A stretch of DNA of 31,110 nucleotides, taken from DYJE01 sp964637565. GTDB lineage: Bacteria; Desulfobacterota; Desulfobacteria; Desulfobacterales; Desulfolunaceae. Numbering within the stretch: position 1 is the stretch's first letter; every line of letters starts with the position of its first letter. Below are positions 1-7,900 of the stretch, piece by piece. Position numbers and translations under genes: made by a program. Under the pieces are notes generated by a model. That model made no database searches and was not told the DNA's origin. It saw nothing but the letters and a program-made list of their open reading frames with translations. The DNA lies in assembly GCA_964637565.1 (NCBI GenBank), contig CAZWTY010000046.1, forward strand, positions 1 to 31,110, given 5' to 3'.

Positions 1-21
1 AAATCAGCCATAAACCCATAA

Positions 22-192
22 CAAAAAGTTGCTCTATTTAGTTGCCGGTTTAATAAGTTGAATCTCGAGTGGGATAACTGGACTGAGGGTAGTGTTGAAG
101 GCCCCTCAAGTTTTATCAAAGAATTGGCTGCTTCTCATGGGCTATATGTCACAGACGAATGGCGTTGGTCCGAATATGACGAGAAACCTTAA
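22..192 (+). pseudogene. C-terminal remnant of an unidentified protein
   Basis: This frame stays open from just after a TAA at 19-21 to a TAA at 190-192. It reads like real protein at its end: residues ending in DEWRWSEYDEKP, rich in Trp, Glu and Asp. There is no ATG or GTG and no Shine-Dalgarno. The only candidate start is a TTG at 58, with nothing purine-rich before it. I read it as the 3' tail of a gene cut off by recombination at the edge of the toxin-antitoxin island, or as a decayed gene whose 5' part lies outside the window behind a stop. The family is not recognised. Confidence 0.4.
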
Positions 193-259
193 CCCGCTGG
201 TGTGGTACGCGCAAAAAGCCCCGCGCCCCAAAGCGGTACGTTGGCCTTCAAGCCCTGTC

Positions 260-299
260 TTGACAGTATGTCTCTGTTTTGTGTACACTTGAATGTACA
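260..299 (+). promoter_or_regulatory. Promoter and TGTACA operator pair of TA module 1
   Basis: TTGACA at 260-265 is followed after 18 bp by TACACT at 284-289. Two TGTACA palindromes (282-287 and 294-299) lie 12 bp apart, the first overlapping the -10 box. TGTACA repeats of this spacing are the known operator core of YefM/Phd-type antitoxins, so autorepression by the antitoxin-toxin complex is inferred. A strong Shine-Dalgarno, GGAGGAGG, follows at 307-314. Confidence 0.75.
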
Positions 300-320
300 T
301 TTAATTGGAGGAGGCGCGAT

Positions 321-554
321 ATGAAGACAATATCTTTCACTGATTTCAGAAAAAATGCTTCGAACTTTATAACTGAGGTTGAGCATGGAGAGACCCTTGT
401 TCTTCTTAGGCGGGGAAAACCTATTGCGGAAATAATTCCCTTTACTGACAATATACCCCAAATACCCTCATGGAAACGTAAGAGCACACGCTTACAAATT
501 AAAGGGAGCGACCTTTCATCTGCAATACGTGAAGAACGTGAATCTGAATTATGA
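321..554 (+). CDS. Phd/YefM-family antitoxin of a PIN toxin
   Basis: A 77-residue protein that should neutralise the PIN-domain RNase encoded next and repress the shared promoter. It opens with the typical Phd/YefM N-terminal fold, MKTISFTDFRKNASNFI, followed by a GETLVLLRRGKPIAEIIPF segment in which the family forms its DNA-binding dimer. The charged C-terminus (SSAIREERESEL) is the usual toxin-wrapping tail. The start at 321 was chosen over an upstream in-frame ATG at 279 because GGAGGAGG ends 6-7 nt before it, and 279 lies inside the promoter. The last four bases (ATGA) overlap the toxin start, so the two are translationally coupled. The gene is A+T-richer than the core genes, consistent with horizontal acquisition. 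Confidence 0.85.
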   Translation: MKTISFTDFRKNASNFITEVEHGETLVLLRRGKPIAEIIPFTDNIPQIPSWKRKSTRLQIKGSDLSSAIREERESEL

Positions 555-991
555 AAGTTTTAACCGATTCATCTGCACTTGCCAAAAGATATGTCCTGGA
601 AGCAGGAAGTGATCAGATAGATAGATTCTTACAGAATGCCTCGCAACTGGGTCTATGTACCATTCTAATCCCTGAAGTATTATCGGGGTTAAATCGACGA
701 CGGCGTGAAAATATTCTTTCTGACGACGATTATCGGACGATTAAAACCCAATTGATGGAAGATGTCCATGATGCTGTAATTCTTCAGGTTACCCCGGCTG
801 TCATTTCGCATTCGATCAAGCTTTTAGAATCGAATGCACTGAGGGCTATGGATGCATTGCATATAGCATGTGCATTGGAATGGAAGGCGGAACTCTTTGT
901 AACTGCAGATAGAAGACAGTATGATGCTGCGATAAATGCTGGGCTTCTCTCTGAGTTCATCGGCCAGCAATTGCTTCCAGGCGACGGCTAA
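551..991 (+). CDS. PIN-domain toxin (VapC-like ribonuclease)
   Basis: A 146-residue PIN-domain protein, the usual VapC size. PIN toxins are Mg2+/Mn2+-dependent endoribonucleases that cleave tRNA or rRNA. The acidic residues of the active site are all present: D6 (LTDSSALAKRY), E42 (IPEVLSGL), D101 (AMDALHIA) and D120 (TADRRQ). It starts with the ATGA overlap of the antitoxin gene and has no ribosome site of its own, so its synthesis depends on antitoxin translation. A Phd/YefM antitoxin paired with a PIN toxin, rather than an AbrB-type VapB, is a common mixed arrangement. The RNA target cannot be told from the sequence. Confidence 0.88.
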   Translation: MKVLTDSSALAKRYVLEAGSDQIDRFLQNASQLGLCTILIPEVLSGLNRRRRENILSDDDYRTIKTQLMEDVHDAVILQVTPAVISHSIKLLESNALRAMDALHIACALEWKAELFVTADRRQYDAAINAGLLSEFIGQQLLPGDG

Positions 992-1005
992 ACGCCACGC
1001 CTGGA
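976..1005 (+). other. Hairpin over the stop codon of the PIN toxin gene
   Basis: TCCAGGCG (976-983) and CGCCTGGA (998-1005) form a perfect 8-bp stem with a 14-nt loop holding the TAA stop. No T-run follows, so it is at best a weak transcription terminator or an mRNA 3'-end stabiliser. Its right arm overlaps the left arm of the 11-bp inverted repeat bracketing the next TA pair. Confidence 0.4.
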
Positions 1006-1024
1006 GCTGACGTTCTTCAAAAAC

Positions 1025-1080
1025 ACCTCCTTGACAATGCGTACGGCATAGCGTACTATATTAATTAATGTCAAGGAGGT
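1025..1080 (+). promoter_or_regulatory. Promoter, GTAC operators and SD-pairing repeat of TA module 2
   Basis: TTGACA (1031-1036), a 17-bp spacer and TACTAT (1054-1059) form a near-consensus promoter. GCGTAC occurs at 1039-1044 and 1051-1056, 12 bp apart, matching the operator spacing of TA module 1. ACCTCCTTGACA (1025-1036) is the perfect reverse complement of TGTCAAGGAGGT (1069-1080). The -35 region and the Shine-Dalgarno are therefore arms of one 12-bp inverted repeat with a 32-nt loop. Confidence 0.75.
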
Positions 1081-1084
1081 ACAA

Positions 1085-1327
1085 ATGACGATATTATCGG
1101 CAACAGAAGCTCGTTCAAATCTATACAGGCTTATTGATGAAGCATCCTCATCTCATGAGCCAATTATTATTACAGGGAAAAGAGGAAACGCTGTTCTTCT
1201 CTCGGAAGAAGACTGGAAATCAATTCAAGAAACCATGTATCTCTTAACTATTCCAGGTATGCGTGAATCTATTAAAGACGGCCTTGCAACACAAATAGAT
1301 GATTGCAAAGAGGAGCTTGATTGGTGA
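1085..1327 (+). CDS. yefM: YefM-family antitoxin
   Basis: An 80-residue antitoxin expected to bind and inhibit the YoeB-like RNase encoded next and to repress its own promoter. The N-terminus, MTILSATEARSNLYRLIDEA, and the following EPIIITGKRGNAVLLSEEDWKSIQETMYLL are typical of YefM. The acidic C-terminus (DDCKEELDW) is the toxin-binding tail. The start is fixed by AGGAGGT at 1074-1080. Its end overlaps the toxin start as GTGA. It lies 93 bp behind the PIN toxin gene with its own promoter, so the two TA modules can be transcribed separately or by read-through. Confidence 0.88.
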   Translation: MTILSATEARSNLYRLIDEASSSHEPIIITGKRGNAVLLSEEDWKSIQETMYLLTIPGMRESIKDGLATQIDDCKEELDW

Positions 1328-1587
1328 ACTGGAAGGTTGTGTTTACAAAACAAGCTCAAAAGGATGCTAAAAAACTTTCCTCATCTGGACTGCAATCAAA
1401 GGCAGAAGAAATTATTCAATTATTGAAACATGATCCATACCAAACTCCACCACCCTACGAGAAACTAATAGGCGACCTAACAGGTGCCTATTCAAGAAGG
1501 CTAAACATTCAACACAGAATTGTTTACCAAATTTTAAATGATGAAAAAATCGTCAAAGTGATTCGAATGTGGGCTCACTACGAATAG
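1324..1587 (+). CDS. yoeB: YoeB-family mRNA interferase toxin
   Basis: An 87-residue RelE-superfamily RNase. YoeB cleaves mRNA in the ribosomal A site. The signature C-terminal half is present: PYEKLIGDLTGAYSRRLN, QHRIVYQI and the ending RMWAHYE. In E. coli YoeB the catalytic residues are E46, R65 and H83, and here the Glu of YEKL, an Arg of SRRLN and the His of AHYE occupy these places. The start is taken as GTG 1324, which overlaps the antitoxin TGA. A TTG three bases upstream (1321) is an equivalent alternative adding one residue. There is no separate ribosome site, so it is coupled to the antitoxin. Confidence 0.88.
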   Translation: MNWKVVFTKQAQKDAKKLSSSGLQSKAEEIIQLLKHDPYQTPPPYEKLIGDLTGAYSRRLNIQHRIVYQILNDEKIVKVIRMWAHYE

Positions 1588-1962
1588 AACGAAGAACAAG
1601 CCCCGTGCACTCGGACCGGGCTACAGCACACCATTTTGGATGATGTTTTTTTACAATCATTTTCGTTCTTCAGGTCGGTTTTGATCTTCGCCGCCCGGCG
1701 GTTAAGGGCTCGTTGAACTAAGCCGTTTCGCGTCAGCTCCATCGCCATTTCAAGTTATTGCGTAAAATTCCAGGTTAAATTCTCAACATAAAACGCGTCT
1801 CATCTAAAAAACATGGCACCCTTCTTTATTTTTTTATGAATAATGCATGGGGACTTAGCTCATCCCGGCGTGGATTCCGGATCGGCTTCGGATCTCGAAT
1901 GGTTTCGTTTTGCCAAATTCCGGCATGCGTTTGCCCTGCTAAAAAAATCAGACAGGCAGTTC
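1588..1962. other. Gene-free A+T-rich stretch after TA module 2
   Basis: No coding frame with a ribosome site is visible. The stretch holds a short stem (AGCCC 1599-1603 with GGGCT 1618-1622), a T-run near 1640, and the right arm of the 11-bp inverted repeat (1731-1741). It probably marks the right edge of the accessory island before the G+C-rich core genes begin. Confidence 0.5.
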
Positions 1963-2011
1963 TTGACATATAGTTCATGTATAAACTATATATAGTTCAT
2001 ACATGAACTAT
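1963..2011 (+). promoter_or_regulatory. Promoter with two tandem palindromic MarR-type operators
   Basis: TTGACA (1963-1968) is followed after 18 bp by TATATA (1987-1992). Operator 1 is ATAGTTCAT-GT-ATAAACTAT (1970-1989, one arm mismatch) and sits between -35 and -10. Operator 2 is ATAGTTCAT-AC-ATGAACTAT (1992-2011, perfect 9-bp arms) and covers the downstream edge of the -10 and the start site. The two are exactly 22 bp apart. Because a MarR gene is second in the operon, autorepression is the simplest reading. Confidence 0.8.
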
Positions 2012-2053
2012 GGTGTGTGGGACGACAAAAAACACCTAAAAAGGAGAACCGCC

Positions 2054-2497
2054 ATGAACCCGACCCTTTCCATGTACCAGGCCGCAGGAAACGAAGACTT
2101 CACCAAAATGGTCACCGAATTCGCCCCCTATTTCCAGACCATCGATCCCGTGTTCGTCGACCTCAAACCCGGCTACGCCGAACTCACCTTCGCCAACCAG
2201 AAAAAAGTCCACAACCACCTGGGCACCGTCCACGCCATCGCCATGTGCAACGCGGCGGAGCTGGTGGCCGGAATGATGACCGAAGTGTCTATTCCGGAGA
2301 ATCTCCGCTGGATTCCCGTGGGCATGACCGTCCGGTACCTGGCCAAGGCCAAAACCGATCTCAGGGCCGTGGCCCGGGGTGAGAATGTGGACTGGACGAA
2401 GAAGGGGGACACGGACGTTTCCGTGGTGATTTACGACACAGACAACAGGGAAGTCTTTACAGCGGTGATCACCATGCATATAAGTGATAAAAAATGA
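2054..2497 (+). CDS. Hotdog-fold protein, DUF4442/PaaI-type thioesterase-like
   Basis: A 147-residue hotdog-fold protein. The segment NHLGTVHAIAMCNAAELVAGMMTE, followed by IPVGMTVRYLAKAKTDLRAVA and DVSVVIYDTDNREVFTAVITMHI, has the helix-plus-sheet order and wording of DUF4442 and PaaI-like acyl-CoA thioesterases. Its substrate is not evident. Hydrolysis of an acyl- or aryl-CoA is the likely role. The start at 2054 is set by AAGGAG at 2041-2046. An in-frame ATG at 2003 lies inside operator 2 and is rejected. It is first in a two-gene unit with a MarR repressor, which suggests induction by a fatty or aromatic acid or its CoA ester. Confidence 0.75.
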   Translation: MNPTLSMYQAAGNEDFTKMVTEFAPYFQTIDPVFVDLKPGYAELTFANQKKVHNHLGTVHAIAMCNAAELVAGMMTEVSIPENLRWIPVGMTVRYLAKAKTDLRAVARGENVDWTKKGDTDVSVVIYDTDNREVFTAVITMHISDKK

Positions 2498-2536
2498 TGT
2501 GAACCAACCCTGACCCATTTTTCCAGGAGCTGAGCC

Positions 2537-2959
2537 ATGACCCAAGACCGCCGCCTCTTTTTCAAGCTGAACCTGGCCCAGCGCCTTCTTCTGAAATACT
2601 TTGACAGGGAGGTCTGCGAAAGGGCCGGCGTTCCGATCATCCAGGCCGCCGCCCTTTTTTTTCTCCGCAGCCACGATGGCTGCCTGTTCAAGGATCTGAG
2701 CGAGGCCCTGTCCCAGAACAGGTCCGCCATCACCACCCTGGTGGAACGCATGGAAAAAAACGGGCTGGTCCTCAGGCAGGCCTCGGCCACCGACGGCAGG
2801 GCCGTCCATCTGTTTCTCACGGATAAGGGGAGGCAGGCCTGCGACCAGGCCCTGCCCCTGGTGAAGGAGAACAACGAGAAGCTGTCCGCCCTTTTCACAG
2901 GTGAAGAAATGGAAACCATCCACCGGTTTCTGGACACGGTCATCGGCATGTACACCTAA
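2537..2959 (+). CDS. MarR-family transcriptional regulator
   Basis: A 140-residue winged-helix regulator. It has an N-terminal dimerisation helix, then the MarR winged-helix core: LFKDLSEALSQNRSAITTLVERMEKNGLVLRQASATDGRAVHLFLTDKGR (about residues 50-100). This contains the recognition helix and the D-x-R wing signature (TDGRAV). The C-terminal helices complete the dimer. The start follows a weak GGAGC at about 2525-2530, and the gene lies 39 bp behind the hotdog gene, so co-transcription is likely. Its probable binding sites are the two ATAGTTCAT palindromes at 1970-2011. The effector is unknown; an acyl or aromatic CoA compound would fit the neighbour. Confidence 0.9.
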   Translation: MTQDRRLFFKLNLAQRLLLKYFDREVCERAGVPIIQAAALFFLRSHDGCLFKDLSEALSQNRSAITTLVERMEKNGLVLRQASATDGRAVHLFLTDKGRQACDQALPLVKENNEKLSALFTGEEMETIHRFLDTVIGMYT

Positions 2960-3070
2960 CAGGTGACGTGGCCCTGATCCATGTTCCTTGACGCATGGAA
3001 AAAATTAATAGGTGGAATTATCGTCCCTGATGTGCTTTTAATGGCTTTTTGAGGAACAAGGAGCCGTCCC

Positions 3071-3715
3071 ATGACGTTAAACCACATGGAAGATTTCGAA
3101 ACCCTTCTTGCCGGATCGGTGAAAGCCCACGGCCATCTCTGCCCAGGTCAGGTGATCGGCGTTCGCATGGCCCTCCTGGGTCTTTTTCTGCTGGGGCTTG
3201 AAAACACCCGGACCGGACCGGACATCAAAAAGCTGGTGGTGTACGTGGAGATCGACCGCTGCGCCACCGACGCCATCGCCTACGTGACCGGGGTGAAACT
3301 GGGGCGGCGGTCCCTGAAGTTCAAGGACTACGGGGTCATGGCCGCCACCTTCGTGAACCTTGAAATCGGCCGGGCTTTCCGTGTGGTTTCAACGGAAAGG
3401 TCCCGGGATCTTGTGCAGGCATACTCCCCGGAAATCCGGGATTTCCGAAGCGCCCAGCTCGAGGCGTACAAAAGGATGCCCCTATCCGAGCTGTTCGAGG
3501 TTTACGAGGTACGGGTGGACATCCCCGAAACCGACTACCCCGGTCCCACCCGGGCCAAGGCCCTGTGCGACCGTTGCGGCGCCGTGGTCCGGGACGGCCG
3601 TGAAATCAGGGAAAACGGCCGGGTGTTCTGCCACTTCTGCCACGGTTCGGTGTACTACAAACACCCTTTGAAAATCGACCTTTCGCAAAAAATGAACCCC
3701 CTAACGACAGGGTGA
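3071..3715 (+). CDS. FmdE-family protein with C-terminal zinc ribbon
   Basis: A 214-residue protein of the FmdE (formylmethanofuran dehydrogenase subunit E) family, found in many non-methanogenic anaerobes near molybdenum enzymes. The N-terminal domain (about 8-155) carries H20-G-H22-L-C24-P-G, and a third conserved Cys at C64 in DRCATD; these are the likely metal or cluster ligands. The C-terminus (about 162-195) is a treble-clef/zinc-ribbon motif, C166-x2-C169 and C187-x2-C190. AAGGAG near 3058 sets the start. It ends 3 bp before the MoeA-like gene, so the two form an operon. In this setting it may assist molybdenum-cofactor delivery or insertion; the exact reaction is not established. Confidence 0.88.
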   Translation: MTLNHMEDFETLLAGSVKAHGHLCPGQVIGVRMALLGLFLLGLENTRTGPDIKKLVVYVEIDRCATDAIAYVTGVKLGRRSLKFKDYGVMAATFVNLEIGRAFRVVSTERSRDLVQAYSPEIRDFRSAQLEAYKRMPLSELFEVYEVRVDIPETDYPGPTRAKALCDRCGAVVRDGREIRENGRVFCHFCHGSVYYKHPLKIDLSQKMNPLTTG

Positions 3716-3718
3716 ACC

Positions 3719-4750
3719 ATGAAAAAAATCAACGTGGAAGACGCGGTGGGCCTGCCCCTGGCCCACGACATCACGGAAATCAGACCCGGGGAATTCAAGG
3801 GAGTGGCTTTCAGAAAAGGCCACCGTGTGGCCCACGAGGATGTGTGCCATCTGATGCGCCTCGGGAAGCGCCATTTGTTCGTGGCCGAAGACAAGGCGGG
3901 CAAAGTCCATGAGGACGACGCGGTGATGGAACTGGCCCGGGCCCTTGCCGGGGAAGGCACGGTGTGCGATGAAAAACCCTCGGAAGGGAAACTCCAGATT
4001 TACGCGGCACATGACGGTCTGCTTAAAATCAACGCCGAGGCCCTGATCGCCTTCAACATGATTCCCGACGTGATGTGCGCCAGTCTGCACACCCACACGC
4101 CGGTCACCCGGGGCCAGAAAATCGCCGGAACCCGGGCCGTGCCCCTCACCATCGACCGTGCCGAGCTGGATCGGGCCGTGGCCCTGGCCGAACGTGAAGC
4201 CCCGTTAATCTCGGTCCGTCCGTTCCGTCCCATGCGGGTCCGTCTGGCCGTCACGGGAAGCGAGGTCTACAACGGGCTGATCCAGGACAGGTTCCAGGGT
4301 GTGGTGGAGGGGAAACTGAAAGACTTCGGGGCCACCCTTGTGGAAACGGTGATCCTGCCCGACGACCGCGAGATCATCGCCGAGACCCTCCAGGGATTCG
4401 AGAAAAAGGGCACGGACCTGATCGTCACCACGGGCGGCATGAGCGTGGACCCGGACGACGTGACCCGCCTGGGCATCCGGGACATGGGTGTGCACCGGGA
4501 ATACTACGGGGCGGGCGTCCTTCCCGGCACCATGTTTCTTCTGGCCTACCGGGGCGACCTGCCGATCATGGGCATCCCGGCCTGCGCTCTGTTTCACGAA
4601 CGGACGGTCTTCGACCTGATCCTGCCCCGGCTTCTGGCCGGAGACCAGCCTGACAACCGGGATCTCGCGGCCCTGGCCCACGGCGGCCTGTGCATGGACT
4701 GCCCCGTCTGCCATTACCCGGCCTGCCCGTTTGGCAAGACCGGGCGATAG
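3719..4750 (+). CDS. MoeA/MogA-like molybdopterin-binding protein with C-terminal Cys cluster
   Basis: A 343-residue protein whose second half is a MoaB/Mog molybdopterin-binding domain. It carries the TGSE motif (179-182), TTGGMSVDPDD (237-247), a PG turn (269-270) and GIPACALF (285-292), as in MoeA and MogA. The first half resembles the MoeA-type N-terminal region that precedes this domain in FmdE-linked homologues rather than full MoeA. It is shorter than standard MoeA (about 400) and ends in an unusual cluster, C325-x2-C328-x2-C331-x4-C336, which could hold an Fe-S cluster or zinc. The 3-bp gap to the FmdE gene supports a joint role in molybdenum or tungsten cofactor handling. Confidence 0.8.
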   Translation: MKKINVEDAVGLPLAHDITEIRPGEFKGVAFRKGHRVAHEDVCHLMRLGKRHLFVAEDKAGKVHEDDAVMELARALAGEGTVCDEKPSEGKLQIYAAHDGLLKINAEALIAFNMIPDVMCASLHTHTPVTRGQKIAGTRAVPLTIDRAELDRAVALAEREAPLISVRPFRPMRVRLAVTGSEVYNGLIQDRFQGVVEGKLKDFGATLVETVILPDDREIIAETLQGFEKKGTDLIVTTGGMSVDPDDVTRLGIRDMGVHREYYGAGVLPGTMFLLAYRGDLPIMGIPACALFHERTVFDLILPRLLAGDQPDNRDLAALAHGGLCMDCPVCHYPACPFGKTGR

Positions 4751-4902
4751 ACCTTGTTTGATAAAGGGGTTGTTTAAATCTGTTTCAATTCAAGCCTTCG
4801 GCGACCCTGCCGTTTTGAAAAAGTTTGACAAAACAGGTCTTGATTGGGGCCTTTCCGGAGGCATAGAGCGGTCATCTTCCGGCTTTCCTCACCAACCTGT
4901 TT

Positions 4903-4925
4903 GTCCAGCTTTTCAAAAGCTGGCC
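4903..4925 (+). repeat. 23-bp palindromic repeat, copy 1
   Basis: The core CCAGCTTTTCAAAAGCTGG (4905-4923) is a near-perfect 19-bp palindrome around a central C. The whole 23 bp recurs exactly, in the opposite orientation, at 16315-16337, and the flanks differ. It lies in the 241-bp gap between the MoeA-like gene and the activase gene. It could fold as a hairpin and behaves like a REP-type intergenic repeat. The rest of this gap (4751-4991) shows no gene. Confidence 0.7.
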
Positions 4926-4991
4926 GCCGGAGGCAAATGATCCGGAACGTTATTTTGACAACCACACAATGTATTTAATGGAGAAACCCCT

Positions 4992-7900
4992 ATGACCTCG
5001 AACATTCTCGGTATCGACATCGGTTCGGTATCCGTCGCCATTGCGGAAATCACACCTGACAGCACCCTCGTGGAAACAGCCTGCGACGTTCACAAGGGCG
5101 ACATCAAAGGCTGTCTTTCCCGTCTCCTGGGCCGGTTTGATTTTTCACGGATCGGCCTGGTGGTGAAAACCTCCACCACCCCGAAACGTGTCCGGGCCCA
5201 TGAGGTCTACGACAACCAGGTTTCGGTGATCGCCGCGGCCCGGCACCGTCACGGCAATGTCCGGTCCATCCTCATGGTGGGCGGAGAAAAATTCGGCCTT
5301 CTTCAGTTCGACGAGGAGGGGAACTACAGAAGCTACAAAACCAACACCTCCTGCGCCGCCGGAACCGGCAGTTTCCTGGACCAGCAGGCGGGCCGGCTGA
5401 ACCTCGCCTCCATCGAGGACCTGAGCCGGGTGGCCGTGGAGAACGAGAACGATTTTCCCCTCATCGCCTCCCGCTGCGCCGTGTTCGCCAAAACAGACCT
5501 GATCCACGCCCAGCAGGAAGGCTACAGCCTGGCGGAAATCAGCGACGGCCTGTGCCACGGCCTGGCCAAGAACATCGTGGACACCCTGTTCAGCGGGGGA
5601 ACCAGGGCCGAAGGACCCATCCTGTTCTGCGGCGGCGTGTCCAAGAACCTGGCGGTGAAACACCACCTTGAAAGCCTGACCGGGATCAGTCTGGTGGTGG
5701 ACGAGCTGTCCCACCTTTACGGCGCCCTGGGGGCGGCTCTGTCCGGCCTTGCCGACCGTGACAAGGGACTTTTCCAGGAAAACGGCGAACAGCTCACCCG
5801 GGACACGATCTTTATCCTGGAAAAAAAGGAAAAAGAGCTGGCCTGTGCCCCGCTGACCCTGGAACTGTCGTCGTTTCCCACGTTTGAAAGCGCCGAGCGT
5901 TTTCTTCACGTTCCCGATCACGGGGCGAACACGGCCAACCCTGTGGAAACCGACCTGTACCGGGCGTTCAAGGAAGGGGAACAGCTGGCCGTGTGCCTGG
6001 GCATCGACATCGGCTCCACCAGCACCAAGGCGGTGATCGTGGACCTGGCCGGGGACGTGCTGGCCGGATTCTACACCAGGACGGCCGGCAATCCGCTTTC
6101 AGCCGTGTGCGCCATTTTCGAAACCCTGGACCAGCGCCTGGTTTCGGATAAAAAGGTGAACCTCGAGATTCTCTCCTGCGCCACCACCGGTTCGGGCCGG
6201 AAGTTCATCGGACGGATGATCGGGGCCGATCTGTTTCTCGACGAGATCACGGCCCACGCCCGGGCCGCCGTGAAGCTGAACCCCGATGTGGACACCATCA
6301 TCGAAATCGGCGGACAGGACGCCAAGTTCACCACGCTGAAGAACGGCCGGGTCACCTCGTCGGTGATGAACAACGTCTGCGCCGCAGGAACGGGCAGTTT
6401 CATCGAGGAACAGGCCAGGAAGCTGGGATGCCCCCTGTCCGACTATGCGGAGCGGACCCTTGGCGTCGGCGCCCCCCAGGCCAGCGACCGCTGCACTGTT
6501 TTCATGGAACGGGACCTGAACCATTACCTGTCCGAGGGCTACGACGTGAACGAGGTGCTCGCCTCGGTGCTCCATTCGGTCCGGGACAACTACCTGATCA
6601 AGGTGGCCAACGAGGCCGCCATCGGCGAGGTGGTGTTCTTCCAGGGAGCCACGGCGAAAAACCAGGCCCTGGTGGCGGCCTTCGAACAACGGCTGGGAAA
6701 ACCCGTCCTGGTGTCCGAGTTCTGCCATTTGACCGGAGCTTTAGGAACGGCCCTCACCCTTCTGGACGAGAACGTCACGGCCACCTCGTTCCGGGGACTC
6801 GGCCTGTACAAAAAGAACATCCCTTTGCGTTCGGAAATCTGTTCGCTGTGCACCAACCACTGCAAGATCTCCGTGGCGGAAATCGACGGGGAAACCGTGG
6901 CCTACGGATTTCTCTGCGGGAGGGACTACGACACGAAAAGATACGTGGGCAGCAAGGTGAAGGGTTTCGATCTTCTGGCCGAGCGGAAGAAAATCCAGCG
7001 GCTGGCCGATCATGAAATTCCCCTGTCTTTCCGGGGACCCCTGGTGGGCATTCCGGCGGCCCTGCATATGGCCGAGGATCTCCCTTACTGGCAGAGGTTT
7101 TTCCACAGCCTGTCCATCCGGACCGTCACCAGCGAGACGGTGAAGGACGCGGTGAAACGGGGAAAAAACCTGTCGGAAACCGAATTTTGCGCCCCGGCCA
7201 CGGCCATGTACGGCCACGTGGAGTTTTTGCTCGAAAAGGCCGACGTGGTTTTCCTTCCCTACTACCTGGAGAACAAGAACAGAAACGCCCGGCGCCAGTT
7301 CTGCTATTACACCCAGTACCTGCCCTCGATCATGGCGGACCGGGACAGGCAGCGGGTGATGACACCGCTGCTCCGATACCTGTACAGCCCGTTCCACACC
7401 AAGATGGAACTGTACCGGATGCTCAAAGGCCTGGGGCTTTCCGTGTCGATTTTCGAAGTGTCCCAGGCTTACGACAGGGCCTTTGACCTGAAACGGGAGC
7501 ACAGTCAGGCGCTCCAGGACCTTTACGAAAACGAGAGGGATTCGGCCGGCGACGTGAGCGTGGTTTTCCTGGGCCGGCCCTACACCGTGCTCAACCCTTC
7601 GGCCAACAACGGGATTCCCGACATCTTCAGGAAACTCGGCGTGAAAACGTTTTTCCAGGACATGGTGCCGGTGGAGGCGGACGAAAACCATGCCCTGGAG
7701 CCCCTTCTCACCGACCTTCACTGGAACTACCCGGCCGCCATCCTGAAAACGGCCCATGCCGTGGCGGAAACAAGGGGCGTCTACCCTGTTTTCGTGACCA
7801 GCTTCAAATGCACCCCGGACTCTTTCGGCCTCCGCTACTTCAAGCAGCTCATGGCGGAAAGAGGCAAACCCTACCTGATCCTCGAGCTGGACGAACACGA

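Larger units (their letters stand above)
1002..1741. repeat. 11-bp inverted repeat bracketing the YefM/YoeB pair
   Basis: TGGAGCTGACG at 1002-1012 and its exact reverse complement CGTCAGCTCCA at 1731-1741 lie about 720 bp apart. Between them is the whole second TA module and its 3' flank. The paired arms recall the L''/L' arms of integron attC sites, but the GTTRRRY/RYYYAAC core boxes are not clearly present. No target-site duplication was seen. The boundary interpretation is an inference. Confidence 0.35.

Noticed and set aside
1588..1760. Complete integron attC site
   Set aside because: Arm-like inverted repeats exist, but the consensus core boxes are missing and no integrase gene is in the window, so I report only the inverted repeat.
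2003..2053. Upstream ATG extending the hotdog protein by 17 residues
   Set aside because: It lies within the second operator palindrome, and AAGGAG precedes the ATG at 2054.
2036..2923. 295-residue antisense ORF opposite the hotdog and MarR genes
   Set aside because: It spans two well-supported genes, has no family resemblance, and is rich in Gly, His and Gln as expected from the complement of G+C-rich codons.
4955..4980. TTGACA before the activase gene as a promoter
   Set aside because: No -10 box at 16-18 bp; the nearest A+T-rich hexamers are only 11-13 bp away.
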